From Planoprotostelium fungivorum (Eukaryota; Evosea; Variosea; Cavosteliida; Cavosteliaceae), in NCBI GenBank assembly GCA_003024175.1, contig MDYQ01000031.1, positions 112,656-176,655 on the forward strand: DNA of 64,000 bases, written 5' to 3'. Shown piece after piece: positions 34,191 through 44,009 of this stretch. Each line of letters starts with the position of its first letter. Positions within the stretch are counted from its first letter, which is position 1. The notes beneath the pieces are model-generated. The model did not search any database. It had not been told where the DNA came from and was given only the letters and a program-made list of their open reading frames with translations. A program made the position numbers and the translations under genes.

Positions 34191-36316
34191 CTATTTCATG
34201 TCGCTCTTGTGCCTTGAAGATCTGATGCTGTTCCTGATGGCCACTCTCAATTTGTACGTATTTCTAGAGAAGTAATAGAGGGCCATGGAGCTGATGAGAG
34301 CTGCGAGACAGAAGGCGGAGCAGATGATCCACGTCTCACGGAAGCACTCTGGACCGAAGCAAGTGATGCCACCGTCCTTGCTGTACTTGTTGTAAAAGTG
34401 GCCAGCTACGACATTCGGAAGGATGTAAGAACCCAAGGCGGCGGACTGTGATCATGACATCAGACGTTGATGTTTGATGGATGATGGATGAGATGGTGAT
34501 GAACGCTCACGAGACCAGCGACTGCATTGTTTGAACCGAAATTTGGGAATCCCCACATCTCACTGACGATAGATGGAAGTCTGTCGTTTTCAATCTTCAA
34601 GTCTCCCACTCTCGACGACTCACACTGACCAACATATCCCGTTGTTGATGGCGATCGCCATAGTTGCATACAGCAACACCTTGTATCCCCATATCGAGAG
34701 TAAGACACAACCTCCACCACAGAACATCACAGCGATGCAGATGAAGCCAGGAGGGTGGAAACGGTACCTCACCTGCGTCCATCAATATGATGATGTGATG
34801 ATATGTGATGATATGTGATGATGTATGATGATGTGTGATCATATGATGATGTGTGATGATATGTGATGATATGTGATGACGTGTGATAGTATGTGATGAC
34901 GTGTGATCATATGATGTACGATGACGTATGTTCACTCACTCGATCAGAGATGAAGCCTGAGATGAGAGTGGTGACGCAGTTTGTGATGGAATAAGTAGTG
35001 ATGAAGAAGTTGATGTTTTTCTTCTCCCCTCCCTGTGAGATCACAATGTCTCCCATTTCGTAGAGGATCAGATTGCTCACACCCTTCACTTTGTTCAGAC
35101 GTGACCAATGCATCGATTGAGATGTAAGATGATTGATGACATCGATCGATGTGAATGGAATGATGTCACTCCACCTGGAATACGAAGAAGCTGAGGGATA
35201 ATACCCAGAAATTGACTGTCAATAAGATCTGGAACGAATTTAAATTGGGGAGTTGTTTCTGGAGGAATTCGATATCTTCTTCCACAGCCACGTGATTCTC
35301 CAGTGATAAATCTGCCTCTTCTTCCTCCCTCGCCGCCTTCAACAACTTTGTACGTCAGCGACATCATCACCATCGCAGATCAGGTGGCATCCACTCACCG
35401 ATTTCTCTTCTTCTTCGTCTTGATTGATGCTCTTACCCATCAGCGATGAATGATGTCGTCGATCATCCGCTCGATCATCATCAAAGGACAGTCTGTGGTA
35501 AGGTTTCTTCTCTTCCAAGATGTTTGTGAAAATGATGGCGAACAAGCAGACTCCGAACAACCAACAGATGAGAACGATCCACAACTTGGTGATGTCGTTC
35601 TTCAAGACCCATTCGTTGATCTGATCTTGCATCAGATGATGCACGTGCATTGACATCGACTCTACATTACCTGTGAAAAGAGACCCGCGCTCACTGTGAA
35701 TAGACTGGACACAAGGGCCCCGACAAGACCTGTTGGATTGTCAATCATGAGATCGACCAGTGTCATCACCTTTCGATGCGGGAAAGTTGGACATGGAGGG
35801 ACCGATGGCCGCAGGGAACATGGCACCGAGGGCGACTCCACTCAGTCCAGTCACAAAGATGGTGGCCATGGAAGATGACCTGGATGTATCTTGGGTCTCC
35901 CAAATATAATAGGAAAGAGATATCGTGAAGAGGATCCAAGACTGTGACTGGTCAGTGGATGATGTTTGTGTGGGGTTGACAGCATCAGGTGATATAGCTC
36001 ACGAGTAGGATGGTTGGTCTCGGACCACATTTGTCGTAAAACATTCCTACGGGAAATGCCAACAAACCTCTGCTCTATTTAGATGGAGCGCATGAAGCAT
36101 TTCTCACCCTCCAACAAGATTAGCTGTGACCGCATAATTCATGACTGACTGAGAGAATCCCAATCTCTCTTTGATGAACGGAGAAAACGCACCCCACAGC
36201 GTTCCACTGGCTGACTATATTCAGTCGAACTCGCGGCAAACAGAGTCACCAGAGCCTAGGATATACAGACATCCTGCCAGCAAGGTCAGCCATCTCGGGT
36301 ATTGTGGAAATCTCAT
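34191..36316 (-). CDS. Major facilitator (nodulin-like/NFD4 type) transporter
   Basis: This is a polytopic carrier with many introns. The first exon (MRFPQYPRWLTLLAGCLYIL) joins through a 39-bp intron to SASGTLWGAFSPFIKERLG and SQSVMNYAVTANLVGG, then FPVGMFYDKCGPRPTILL. This is the TM1-TM3 pattern of nodulin-like MFS proteins. A central acidic loop near 35400-35480 contains Ser and Asp/Glu runs. TM segments at 35560-35650 and the last pair (ETWIICSAFCLAALISSMAL) close the fold; VAGHFYNKYSKDGG and CFGPECF before it are typical of the last extracellular loop. The substrate is not deducible. It is divergent from the RhoGEF over a 408-bp spacer. Confidence 0.8.
34788..34928. repeat. GTGATGATAT minisatellite in an MFS intron
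   Basis: About 140 bp of degenerate GATGATGTGTGATGATATGT units fill an intron of the MFS gene. Copies vary by single bases. Confidence 0.85.
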
Positions 36317-36724
36317 GTGAGAGATCGATCGGCTGCTCAGCGCGACTCCAAATTCTCAACAATACACGAATTCCTGCGCTTTACAACTAATCATACGATT
36401 CTCGTGTGGAATCAACCATCTCTAGTGAGAGCTCACAAGCGCATCAATAGCCATCCAATAATCTCGCTGGTTTTAGGAAAAAATGTAGTACGGAAGACTT
36501 CATATTTAGCAGTGCACTCAGATCTCTTCAGTTTAATGTGGATCAACGATGTCGATCTTTTAGAGGAAGGTGAAGCTCCAAAGACAAGCGGTTCGTCATG
36601 TCAGTTGTTTTTGCAAACACAAAAATTTCCAGAAAAAGTAGACCTGTCTGTCAGCCTCCTGCCTTCCTTCAAAGATTCACCTTCTCTTTCTTCGCGGCAT
36701 CTTTCGACATCACATCGTTAGAGG
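36317..36724. promoter_or_regulatory. Divergent spacer, MFS / RhoGEF
   Basis: The spacer is AT-richer than its flanks and must hold both promoters. A plus-strand frame is open across most of it but shows no motif and no splice support, so I treat it as non-coding. Confidence 0.4.
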
Positions 36725-39344
36725 ATGGCGAGTGGACCGGGTCAAATGGCAGGACATGGAAGAACGAGGACAATGCGTGTGGCAACTACGACCGAAAACG
36801 CGTGGGGAGGTCTAACTCTACCTGCCGCCGTGAAGGAGATGTTGATTAGTCCCTCCGCCCCAGTGGTTCTACCCGAGTCAGATGAAGAGACGGAGAGGAG
36901 GGAGAGGATGAGATCGAAAGTCATAGAAGAGATCGTAGAAACCGAGAGAAAGTATCTGGAAGACATTACGATTCTTCTGGAGTGTTATGTGGTGCCTCTG
37001 AGGGAGTCGGGGCTAATGAACGATGTTCATTATGCAGATGCAATGGTGGGTCCTCTATTTTATACTACCCAAAAGTCGACGAGGAACTTCTTTTCGATCG
37101 AACTAGATCTCATTTCTCAACTTCGGATATAGATCCTCTTCTCAACGGTGGAGGACATTCGACACGGAAATAACGAATTACTGGCTCTACTAGAGCAACA
37201 GACGAAAGAACAGATGTTGATCGGAGAAGTAAGTCCGCCTCATGCGACAATCCGCATTGACCTCTTTAGGTGTTTCAACAGATGGCCGATCGAATCTGTC
37301 AATTCAACGGAGTCTTCTGCAATCACCAGAAGAAAGCTATGGACGGAATCGATCAACTCAGCAAGTCTCTCCCCGCCTTTCGAGCCCAGTTGGATCACTG
37401 TAGAAAGGTGAGAACCGTTCCATCACAATCGGATCGAGATCAGGATCTCATATGACCATTGATTCCATACAGTTGACCGCATTTCGCATCGGAAACCAGA
37501 GTGGTCTGGGTATCTTAGATCTCCTCGTAAAACCTTTCCAGAGACTGTTGAAGTACCCCCTCCTGATAGAGCAGCTCATCAAATACACCGACCCTTCGCA
37601 TCCTGACTTTGTCAATTTAGATGGAGCCCTCGTCATCTTGCAGCAGAAGGTCGACGTCATCAACAACCAGAAGGTACCTCCTTCATCACGATCGACATCA
37701 TCTTCACCTCCTTCAACATCACCTCCTTCAACATCACATCCTCCACCTTTTCATTTTCATCTTTTCCTTTATCTAACAGACACGCAGGCTGATTCAGACA
37801 ATTTGAAGAGACTCTTAGAATGTAACAGCCTTATCGATGGTCTACCCAAGGGTGATTTGCCGCCACAATCGAAGATTTGAATTTTGAATCTTCCTCAGGA
37901 TTCCGCATGGTCACGACGCGCAGGAGATTTATTCACGAAGGTGACGTGGGCAAAATCAGCGGGGCCAACGATCAAGAGAGACATTTATTCTTATTTAACG
38001 ATTGCCTCATCTATACCAAGAGAAAGGGACCGAGGTGACACAATCTATCCCATCACTCCACATCATCTTCCATCACATCATCTTCCATCACATCATCTTC
38101 CATCACATCATCTTCCATCGTTCGCACATCATGTATCTGATGAGTCGACAGATTCATCTATCGTGGTATGATTCCACACTACCGAATGAGATTAGAGCCT
38201 CTCACTGAAGAAGAGCGTTACAGCTGGAAGGTGCACCGCTCCGATCTAGACAAGGACTACATCTTCTACGTCCCATCTGACGGAGAGAGAAAGATCTGGA
38301 TCAGAATGTTCCAAGAAGTCATCGAAAACTCGAGCAAAAAGTGAGACACACTCTTCCTCTTCACCCCGTGACGCTGACGAGAATGCGTGGTAGGACAAGA
38401 ACGGCCTTAGACAGAGATCTAGTTCGAGTATACTATCACAAGACGTTCAAGACGTTCGCTATCACGGACACTCAGACTGTGGGTGAGCTGTACAGTCACG
38501 CCATCAAGAAGATCACGCTGGGAGCGCTCGCGGAGGATTGTCTCATCGGGGGAAGGATGCTGACTGTCATCAATGGAGTCCGTGAGTGGTCTGATGATAA
38601 TCATAATCGATTGTAATTGGAAAGATGGAGTGACGGATGATAGGAGAGAATATGGATCTGAAGGTACCCATTCGAGATGTTTTGAAGAAGACAGGACAGA
38701 AGATGAATGATCTCAATTGTCACTTCCTCATCGTGTCGGAATCGGTCAAGCTTCCGGCGGGTATCAATTTAGACAGGGTAAGGCGCTTGAAATCATTTTC
38801 CATTGTACACATCGAAAAGATGGAATCCGTTCATCGTGACTCATCTACAACGTTGTAGATCATCGGACGATCACCGTTGAGCAATAAGAATGCGGTTTTG
38901 ATTCCGAGCGATACCGGAGTCGGCCCTACTTGGTCCAGTCCAGTCGGAAGTCCCGATTCAAAGAGTCCCCCCACTCTTGCGAGATCTCCTCCTTCTTACG
39001 CTCCCCCCAGACCCCCCACCGAGAGGTGTGTAGATCAGAAGAAGATGTCGTTGACGGACGTAGAGTGAGTGTCGCCAGGGCTTCTTCATCGAACAAAGTG
39101 ATGAACAACAACACAATGAGCCCCGGCAATCCGAATCGAAAGTTTACGGTTCGATCGAAGAGCACAGAGGATTTGGTACGTTCATCATCATCATCTGCAT
39201 CATGATGATGATCGTGAGAGACTGAAGGATGTTCAGTTTGCGGGAAGGAATATGGAGGAAGAGACCGAGTTAGACACGATGGGCGAGTACAACATGAGCC
39301 CGAAATCAGATTCTGAGGACTACATGGACCCCTCCACCCTCTAG
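36725..39344 (+). CDS. DH-PH Rho guanine nucleotide exchange factor
   Basis: This protein activates Rho/Rac GTPases. The DH domain begins VIEEIVETERKYLEDITILL (CR1), continues HNQKK-like CNHQKKAMDGIDQLSKSLPA, and has the CR3 helix LLVKPFQRLLKYPLLIEQLI with its KPxQRxxKYPLL core (about 37520-37590). The PH domain follows: FIHEGDVGK, LFNDCLIYTKR and DGERKIWIRMFQEVIEN (about 37905-38340). After it comes a ubiquitin-like or RA-like module (LVRVYYHKTFKTFAITDTQT) near 38420-38590. A Ser/Pro-rich tail ends SEDYMDPSTL. The intron ending at 38858 contains the 18-bp palindrome. About ten introns are inferred. Confidence 0.87.
37683..37765. repeat. CACCTCCTTCAACAT repeat in a RhoGEF intron
   Basis: A short run of imperfect ACCTCCTTCAACATC units lies in the intron between the DH domain and its last helix. 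Confidence 0.65.
38061..38119. repeat. CATCATCTTCCATCA 15-bp tandem repeat
   Basis: Four near-perfect copies of a 15-bp CATCATCTTCCATCA unit sit in an intron inside the PH domain of the RhoGEF. Confidence 0.9.
38843..38860. promoter_or_regulatory. 18-bp perfect palindrome at an intron 3' end
   Basis: ATCTACAACGTTGTAGAT is self-complementary over all 18 bases. It spans the acceptor of a RhoGEF intron: the intron ends ...CGTTGTAG and the next exon begins AT. It is the head-to-head doubling of the motif recurring through the window. Confidence 0.85.
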
Positions 39345-39667
39345 CCGTTCGCTGTACATTAACCTAATCTATTTCATTCTGTTTTCTTATAAAGATCAGC
39401 GGGAGATTCTTGTGTCTTCTTCCATCCTATGGAGCAGTGCGATCCCGCCTGTCTTTGTCTTTGCAGAGAAGATGTCTTCTAGCCTGCTTAGCCGGGGCTG
39501 TTCTCGTCCGATATCACCTTATACTGCAGAATCACCTTACCAGACGAGGAATTGGCAGTTTATGCGCTCTATTCGTGGTGATTTGAACAAAAGGTGCGTC
39601 GCGTTGGGAGGGAGTGCGATCTCGTTGCATATCTTCATTCTTTCTCGATCCACAAAAGATCGGCAGC
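39345..39667. other. Spacer between RhoGEF stop and FG-GAP start
   Basis: The spacer holds the RhoGEF 3' end (TTTCTTATAAAG near 39380) and the next promoter. A plus-strand frame crossing it runs into the signal-peptide exon of the next gene in a different frame. I see no separate gene. Confidence 0.4.
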
Positions 39668-41305
39668 ATGCTGAGAGGGTTCATCTTCGTTTTATTGGTC
39701 TCCATCGGAGGTTTGTGCGACTCGACGGGGAGATTCGCTGACGATCGGCAGTATCATACACCGTCTTCAGAGGATCCTCACAGACCTCAGGATTCGTTGT
39801 CTACGGTGAATACGATTTCGACTTTCTCGGTGCCGATGTCTCGGCCGCAGGAGATGTGAATGGGGATGCCGTAGACGACTACGTCATTGGTAGTCCCAAG
39901 GCCAACAACACTGGAATCGTCTATGTGATCTATGGCAAGCAGGGTCAATCGATAGACGATCTTCGCCTGTCCTCTCTCGATGGAACGCAAGGTTACCGTA
40001 TCATAGGGTCTACCGCATGGACTGGCATCAGTGTCAGCCTTGGAGATGTCAATGGCGATCGTTTATCCGACATCCTCTTCACGTCTGGAACAGAGGGTAA
40101 CTGGACCACAACTGTCATCTACGGTCAAAACGGAACACGAAGTGATCTGCAGGTCAGTTGATCTTCCCTCTGTTCGAGACCATCACCTCACACTCGTCAG
40201 ACGTCCTCCCTTCAGAGGACTGATGGTTTCTCTCTGAACGGATTCGGCCCTCTCGTCCACGCAGCAGACATCAACGGGGACGGAACGGGAGACATCATCA
40301 TCTCAGACCCTGAACGTGCCGTCGTCAATGTCCTCTACGGTCAATCTGGTAACTCTCGCACCGATTTACAACAAACCGATTTGACCACATCGCTCGGCTT
40401 CACCTTAAACGGGCCATCTCAATTCGGTCACTCCGTGAGCAGTGGAGACATCAACCACGACAACGTCAACGACATCCTGGTCGGAGCATCTGGGAGTCTA
40501 TACGTCACGTCATCTACGGAACCAGCGGAAGTAACCGTGGAGCATTGAACGTGACACAATTGAGTGGATCCACTGGCTTCTGTGTGAATGGCACTCAGGG
40601 GCAAGTGTCTGTCGATTCGGGAGATGTAAACGGTGATGGTCTGGTGGATGTTATCGCTGCCACTGCCAGGTGGTCTGATGTGAGATGGCGGGCCGCCCGA
40701 CTGACGTTCACAGCTCCATTTTAGTACTCTTCGGTCAGAATGCACCACAGACATCAGTACTCGCCTGGAGTGACATCACAGGATCGACCGGCTACAGTCT
40801 GAATGTGACCGCCAGCGATGACATCAAGATCACATCGGGTGATATCGATGGTGACGGAACCGATGATCTCATCATCGGAACGACTGGAACCGTCTACGTG
40901 ATGTACGGAGGAAAGAACGCTAGTGATCTACAACTCGCCGATCTGTTACCCTCCCAAGGTATCATCATCAGCTACGAAGGAGCCGACGACCAATGGTTCG
41001 GATATTCCGTCGGATCTTCCGACGTCAACCGAGACGGAGTTGATGACGTCATCGTGGGTGCAGCCTACGGCAGCCCAGGGAAGGCCTTCGTCATCTTTGG
41101 AGGATCCAGGGGACAAGACCCTCTCTTCTTCGCGGACAGCACCACGACCACTTCTTCGAGCAGCGCGTCCAGTACCGATGACTCCACGACCTCACCATCG
41201 ACATCGCAAGCAGCGGTCAGCACACAAAAGGGAGTCACATCTGGAGTGATGAAGTATATTCCCAGCCTGGCAGTTTTGGTTTCGGCAATGATGGTTATGA
41301 TATAG
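39668..41305 (+). CDS. FG-GAP beta-propeller protein, GPI-anchored, with internal frameshift
   Basis: This is a secreted surface protein like the integrin-alpha propeller. A signal peptide (MLRGFIFVLLVSIG) joins through a 42-bp intron to repeated FG-GAP units, each with a calcium-loop core: AGDVNGDAVDDYVIG, LGDVNGDRLSDILF, AADINGDGTGDIII, SGDINHDNVNDILVG, SGDVNGDGLVDVIA, SGDIDGDGTDDLIIG, SSDVNRDGVDDVIVG. That makes about seven blades, a full propeller. The C-terminus is Ser/Thr-rich with a final hydrophobic tail (IPSLAVLVSAMMVMI) typical of GPI signals. At 40501-40511 the ACGTC unit is doubled and shifts the frame between SLYV and IYGTSGSNRG. The reading frames on either side are otherwise intact. 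It is either a recent mutation, an assembly error or a pseudogene. Confidence 0.78.
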
Positions 41306-41517
41306 GCGAAGACCATAAATGACATCGTGAAGAGCAATGTACAACATGATTTTCTTACGATCGTAGTCGTTTGCGCCACAGTGGTCGACGAGAAGCACAA
41401 AAAATGTTTGCAGGGAAGCAATTGATTGAGGACAAAATGTGAAAGTTCAAATAAAAAGCCAATTATACAATACGGTTTCATTATCCTTCGAATGGTTCTT
41501 CATCATCCGCGTCACGG

Positions 41518-43656
41518 TCAGCAACACGTCCCACTGCATAAATAAGTCAGGTCGCACAGTGAAGCTGCCTCATCGTAACCTTTTGCTGTCGTCTCCACTG
41601 CCACCTCTTCAATCCTCTCCTCTGTCGAAGGCTTGCTCTGTCCATCTGGATGTTTTTCCTGTTCTCTCCTCGCAGAAGAATGTTGACCGTGCACTTTTCC
41701 TCTGATACACTCTTGCTGTTTCTCCCACGCGGCGATCATCGCCATGGTGATGAACAGTGGTAACTGCCATAAGGTCGTGAAGCCTGCAGGTACGGCAACG
41801 AACAGAGCACCATAGATAGGAAGTAAAGATCGTTGTCTTTCGGGTAGCTGAGAGAGAACCAGGATGGGTATGATGACGGCCGGGATGATGGCGATGATGC
41901 TCCAAAGGAGTCCAACCAGTATGTTTTTGAGTATCCGGACGATCACATACTGCATGTGCGATCAATCATCCTGGATTATTTCTGGTAGGTCACTACTCAC
42001 GGTGAACCCTTTGCCTCGGATGAACCAGTCACTGTCTGGAAGATAACGACACAGACTTCCACAGCTGAGACATCTGATTAGAGACGGTGAGATGAACATC
42101 TCTTCACCTTGATCCTCTGAGGGGAGTGAGATTCTTCTTTCTCTCTCGTATACGATAAGAGACGAAAGCTGTATTGAAGACCCAGCCGATGACGGAATTC
42201 AAGATGATGGTAGGGACGAGTGCGGTGAGCAACTCCGGTAGTATGACCTGTAGGATGTTATTCAGTAATTGAGGGATACCTCACCCCGTCTCTGTCTTTC
42301 CACCTGAGCCATGTAATTAACAGCGTGAAGCACATGGTGCTGATGAAGGCTAACGTCGTCTCCAAAGCGATATACTTCAAGTGCCAACGCGTGAGCTGGC
42401 CGGTGTCTTCCCTCTCGCATTGGGTGTTTTCCTCTATCTGACCCATGACCTTTGTGTCTATCTTGGATCTATGGCCGTCAGACGACCCTCAAAGTCCAAG
42501 GCTCCAAATGATGGAGATACGCAGTTTCGCCCTTCCTTGCGTTTTCCATTCAATCTCTTTCGTGGCATACGCATCTGAGGTGATATGATGTTCAGACGAC
42601 CACGTTACGCTGTGCAGGTGTTCTTCGCATTCGGGGTGATACAAAAATCAATACACCAATGTCTTTTTATACAATCATCTCTCATGGCGAGGATTCATCA
42701 TAGTCATCTTCGTCTCTCGACAACAAGAGAGGTGTTCTCTCTGTCTTCGCAGCGGCTGTTGTCCTCTTCATTCTACGATCTCAAGAATTCAACTCACCTT
42801 CAGGACACCACTTGTCCAATCTGTACCACAAGAAGGAAATGAAGAACGTGGTGATACCGATGCCGACGAGAGAGCTGAGCAGTAATAGGAAGCAGAAAGG
42901 TCTCACGCGATCGGTAGACAGGAGCAGAGGTAGAGTGCACGTACGATTGGTGGACGTATACATCAAACTCAGAAACACTTGAGTCAGCTGATGGGATTAG
43001 TCTCTTCTTCACGATGGACGACGATCTCACTTGATCATCACGAGCTCTGTGCGTCACGTTGAAGCCGAAATAGACTGTTCCTCTGCAGTGGGTCATGGTG
43101 GAAGAACAGTTGTTGGCATCTAGGGGAATGCGAACGGGATGATCCAACTCTGTGTCGGACAACATGCCAGCCGGTCCAGACGTCCTTGAATGATTTAGTC
43201 GAACTGGTCGAGATGATGCGATCACCATAATGTGATGGGACCGGTTGTGTTGGGGGAAAGACAGATGGTGAGAGCCGAACTGTGGTTCTTTTGATCCCAG
43301 TGATACCAAGATACCTATTGAAAGTTGAGTGAGTGGAAGATGTGACTTGTCTCACGTCCGTAGTTGCATTGGACGTCAGAGAGTATCTCATCTGTCGGGA
43401 TGTGATTAGGTGAAGGCCGATCGAACACTCACTGGTTCAGAATTCCATGGTATTGCCATCCCGTCATTTCCTGGACCGAAAGCATTGGCTCGCAGATACA
43501 TCGGAAGGGTCAAATTGGCAAGAGCCAAGATTCCAGCTCCAATGAAGAGGAGAGTAACAACAAGACCTACGATTGATCGTTAGATCGATTGTGATATGGA
43601 GGAAATAATCGTCGCAAACCTTTTAGTATTCGAACGAAGAGGATCTTATTGACCAT
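41518..43656 (-). CDS. Polytopic membrane protein with a Cys-containing ectodomain, unassigned
   Basis: Several exons encode a start MVNKILFVRILKG, a first TM (LVVTLLFIGAGILALANLTL) and a glycosylated ectodomain that includes LRANAFGPGNDGMAIPWNSE and later NNCSSTMTHCRGTVYFGFNV. About five more TMs follow: FCFLLLLSSLVGIGITTFFI, ALETTLAFISTMCFTLLITW, LVPTIILNSVIGWVFNTAF, WSIIAIIPAVIIPILVL and GALFVAVPAGFTTLWQL. A charged cytosolic tail ends CDLTYLCSGTCC. The layout resembles a receptor or scramblase-like family but I recognise none. It may be lineage-specific. It converges on the FG-GAP gene with a 212-bp gap. Confidence 0.6.
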
Positions 43657-44009
43657 GACGATCTGGAAGAGATTGACTAGATGGGGTGTATCCGGCTTTT
43701 CTCTTCTGAAAGTTCGCGGGAACACGAAAATGAAATGTTTTATTCTTTTATCGTCACGAAGGAAGGATGAACGCGAGGTCTGCACGCGTGTCAGCGATGA
43801 TTGCATGAGACAAAAGTCGCGTCAACTTAAGCGCTCGCAAAATTTGCGTTCCACTCTTCCTTATCTAAACATACACATCGATATAACTAGGTGAACTATT
43901 GGCTGTTGCTTGGGGTATGTTGCATCTGAATCGTCATCTCATTTGAACTGAATTGCCCGTCTCAACTATTTGTGACATCCTGAGGAGCCACACATCTCCG
44001 CCGGAAAAC
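43657..44009. promoter_or_regulatory. Divergent spacer, membrane protein / AMP deaminase
   Basis: About 350 bp separate two start codons pointing apart. The region is moderately AT-rich with no recognisable element. No separate gene is supported. Confidence 0.4.

Noticed and set aside
36302-36721. A 139-codon plus-strand open frame between the MFS and RhoGEF genes
   Set aside because: It overlaps the MFS start exon on the other strand, has no motif or signal, and sits where two promoters are needed.
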